NCBI GenBank assembly: GCA_012735455.1
Contig: JAAYHG010000103.1
Coordinates: forward strand, 1-6,871
Direction of reading: 5' to 3'
Source: Bacillota bacterium
GTDB lineage: Bacteria > Bacillota > DTU030 > DUMP01
Length of the DNA: 6,871 bases
Part shown: piece by piece, positions 6,128 through 6,871 of the stretch
Numbering within the stretch: the first letter of the stretch is position 1
Layout: each line of letters begins with the position of its first letter
Position numbers and translations under genes: made by a program
Notes under the pieces: generated by a model
Database searches by the model: none
What the model was told of the DNA's origin: nothing
Seen by the model: only the letters and a program-made list of their open reading frames with translations

Positions 6128-6547
6128 TTGGGTCGGCGGCAAGCGCGCGAGGCCGTACTCAAAACACTGTTTCAGATCGCGCTCGGGGGTGCTAAGGCCG
6201 AGACGGCACTGCGTACCGTTTTGTTAGAGGATAAACTGTCTGTGACTGATACTCTTTTTGCCCGCGAGGTAACCAATGGCGTTGTTGATCGCCGTGACGA
6301 ATTGGATCTCCTCCTGCAGTGTTTCAGTGGAGACTGGACCGTGGAGCGTATGGCAACCATGGACCGCTTGATTCTGCGCATGGCCTGCTATGAAATCTTG
6401 TACCGCTCTGATATTCCCGTGGCTGTGTCAATCAATGAGGCGATAGAACTGGCAAAAAAATATTCCGGTGAAGAGGCCAGCCGCTTTGTTAATGGTATTC
6501 TGAGCGCTGTTGCCCGGGCCAATACGGCAAAGGAAGGTCCTCACTAG
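6128..6547 (+). CDS. nusB: Transcription antitermination factor NusB
   Basis: RNA-binding protein that, with NusE (ribosomal protein S10), recognises boxA in nascent rRNA transcripts and supports antitermination and ribosomal RNA synthesis. The 139-residue all-helical product starts with the boxA-binding basic pattern GRRQARE (2-8). The most conserved part is the C-terminal half: the W-x-x-E-R-M-A-T-M-D-R motif (70-80), LRMACYEILYRSDIPVAVSI (83-102), NEAIELAKKYSGEEASRFVNG (from 103) and a last helix. Two consecutive TTG codons (6125 and 6128) are both possible starts after AAGGAG at 6113-6118. The second is preferred because it leaves the family's M-x-R-R beginning. It is 19 nt downstream of the DUF2273 gene and probably in its operon; nusB also follows an Asp23 gene in B. 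subtilis. Confidence 0.96.
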   Translation: MGRRQAREAVLKTLFQIALGGAKAETALRTVLLEDKLSVTDTLFAREVTNGVVDRRDELDLLLQCFSGDWTVERMATMDRLILRMACYEILYRSDIPVAVSINEAIELAKKYSGEEASRFVNGILSAVARANTAKEGPH

Positions 6548-6871
6548 TGCGAGGATTAGTCTTGGGTTTTGATACCAGTTGTTACACCACATCCCTAGCA
6601 GCAATGGACGAAAACGGATTTATCAAGGCGGATCTGCGATTACTGCTTGAGGTGAAACCGGGGGACATTGGTCTCAGGCAACAAACAGCACTCTTCCAAC
6701 ATTGGAATAACCTCCCCGAACTGCTTACAAGACTGCAGCCGTGTCTTGACCAACCTATACTGGCAGTGGGATTCAGTGCACAACCAACCCCGGAAGCAGG
6801 ATCGTACCTACCTGTGTTCACAGCGGGTACAAATCTGGCCTCTTCCCTGGCTTTGGTATTAAAGGTTCCCA
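6547..6871 (+). CDS. TsaD/Kae1-like (O-sialoglycoprotein endopeptidase-type) protein, 3'-truncated
   Basis: N-terminal 108 residues of a protein in the ASKHA/Kae1 fold, related to TsaD, which makes the t6A modification of tRNA. The opening LGFDTSCYTTSLA (6-18) corresponds to TsaD's GIETSCDETxxA nucleotide-binding strand and loop. It is followed by a shorter segment, KPGDIGLRQQTALFQH (37-52) and NLPELL (55-60), then the strand around AVGFSAQP (73-80) and the SYLPVFTAGTNLASSLALVL stretch (86-105), matching TsaD's GLxVGxxxA region. Such short TsaD relatives, annotated O-sialoglycoprotein endopeptidase, occur beside nusB and xseA in Clostridia. Their activity is not known, and canonical tsaD is normally a separate gene. 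GTG 6547 shares one base with the nusB stop (TAGTG), with AGGAAGG at 6531-6537. The expected metal-binding H-x-E-G-H region would lie just beyond the window. Confidence 0.8.
   Translation, partial: MRGLVLGFDTSCYTTSLAAMDENGFIKADLRLLLEVKPGDIGLRQQTALFQHWNNLPELLTRLQPCLDQPILAVGFSAQPTPEAGSYLPVFTAGTNLASSLALVLKVP

Overview
The window is a stretch of chromosome from an endospore-forming Firmicute. It carries the sporulation-specific spoIIIA operon, followed by a housekeeping cluster of an Asp23 protein, AmaP, a DUF2273 protein and NusB. Overall base composition looks balanced (near 50% GC by eye). Gene order fits Clostridia or a related deep-branching spore former better than Bacillus, because the accBC genes that separate spoIIIA from the Asp23/nusB genes in B. 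subtilis are absent. The genus cannot be read from this sequence. All genes lie on the + strand, and nearly every base is coding or ribosome-binding sequence.

Positions 1-4835 hold spoIIIAA (5' end cut off by the window) followed by AB, AC, AD, AE, AF, AG and AH. Together they encode the mother-cell half of the SpoIIIA-SpoIIQ channel ('feeding tube'), which joins the mother cell and forespore across the two membranes of the engulfed spore. AA is the cytoplasmic ATPase. AB is a membrane-linked helical protein. AC, AD and AE are polytopic membrane proteins. AF, AG and AH are membrane-anchored proteins with ring-building domains in the intermembrane space. Intergenic gaps are 4-42 nt, and AA/AB overlap by 74 nt. 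The sigma-E promoter expected to drive the operon lies upstream of the window.

Positions 4836-4897 are the only real regulatory gap. It contains a near-consensus sigma-A promoter (TTGTCA, 17-nt spacer, TATAAT with an extended TG motif). I see no terminator after spoIIIAH. The downstream genes are therefore probably transcribed in growing cells from this promoter, and also by read-through from spoIIIA during sporulation.

Positions 4898-6547 encode an Asp23/Gls24-family protein, AmaP (its membrane anchor, which carries its own Asp23-like domain), a small DUF2273 membrane protein and the antitermination factor NusB. From 6547 to the end is the N-terminal third or so of a TsaD/Kae1-like protein of the clostridial 'O-sialoglycoprotein endopeptidase' type, cut off by the window.

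Most of this is a conserved, known locus and I find no wholly new system. The points worth a second look are the promoter at the sporulation/housekeeping junction, the unusual AA/AB overlap, the Asp23-AmaP-DUF2273 module of unclear function, and the incomplete Kae1-like gene.
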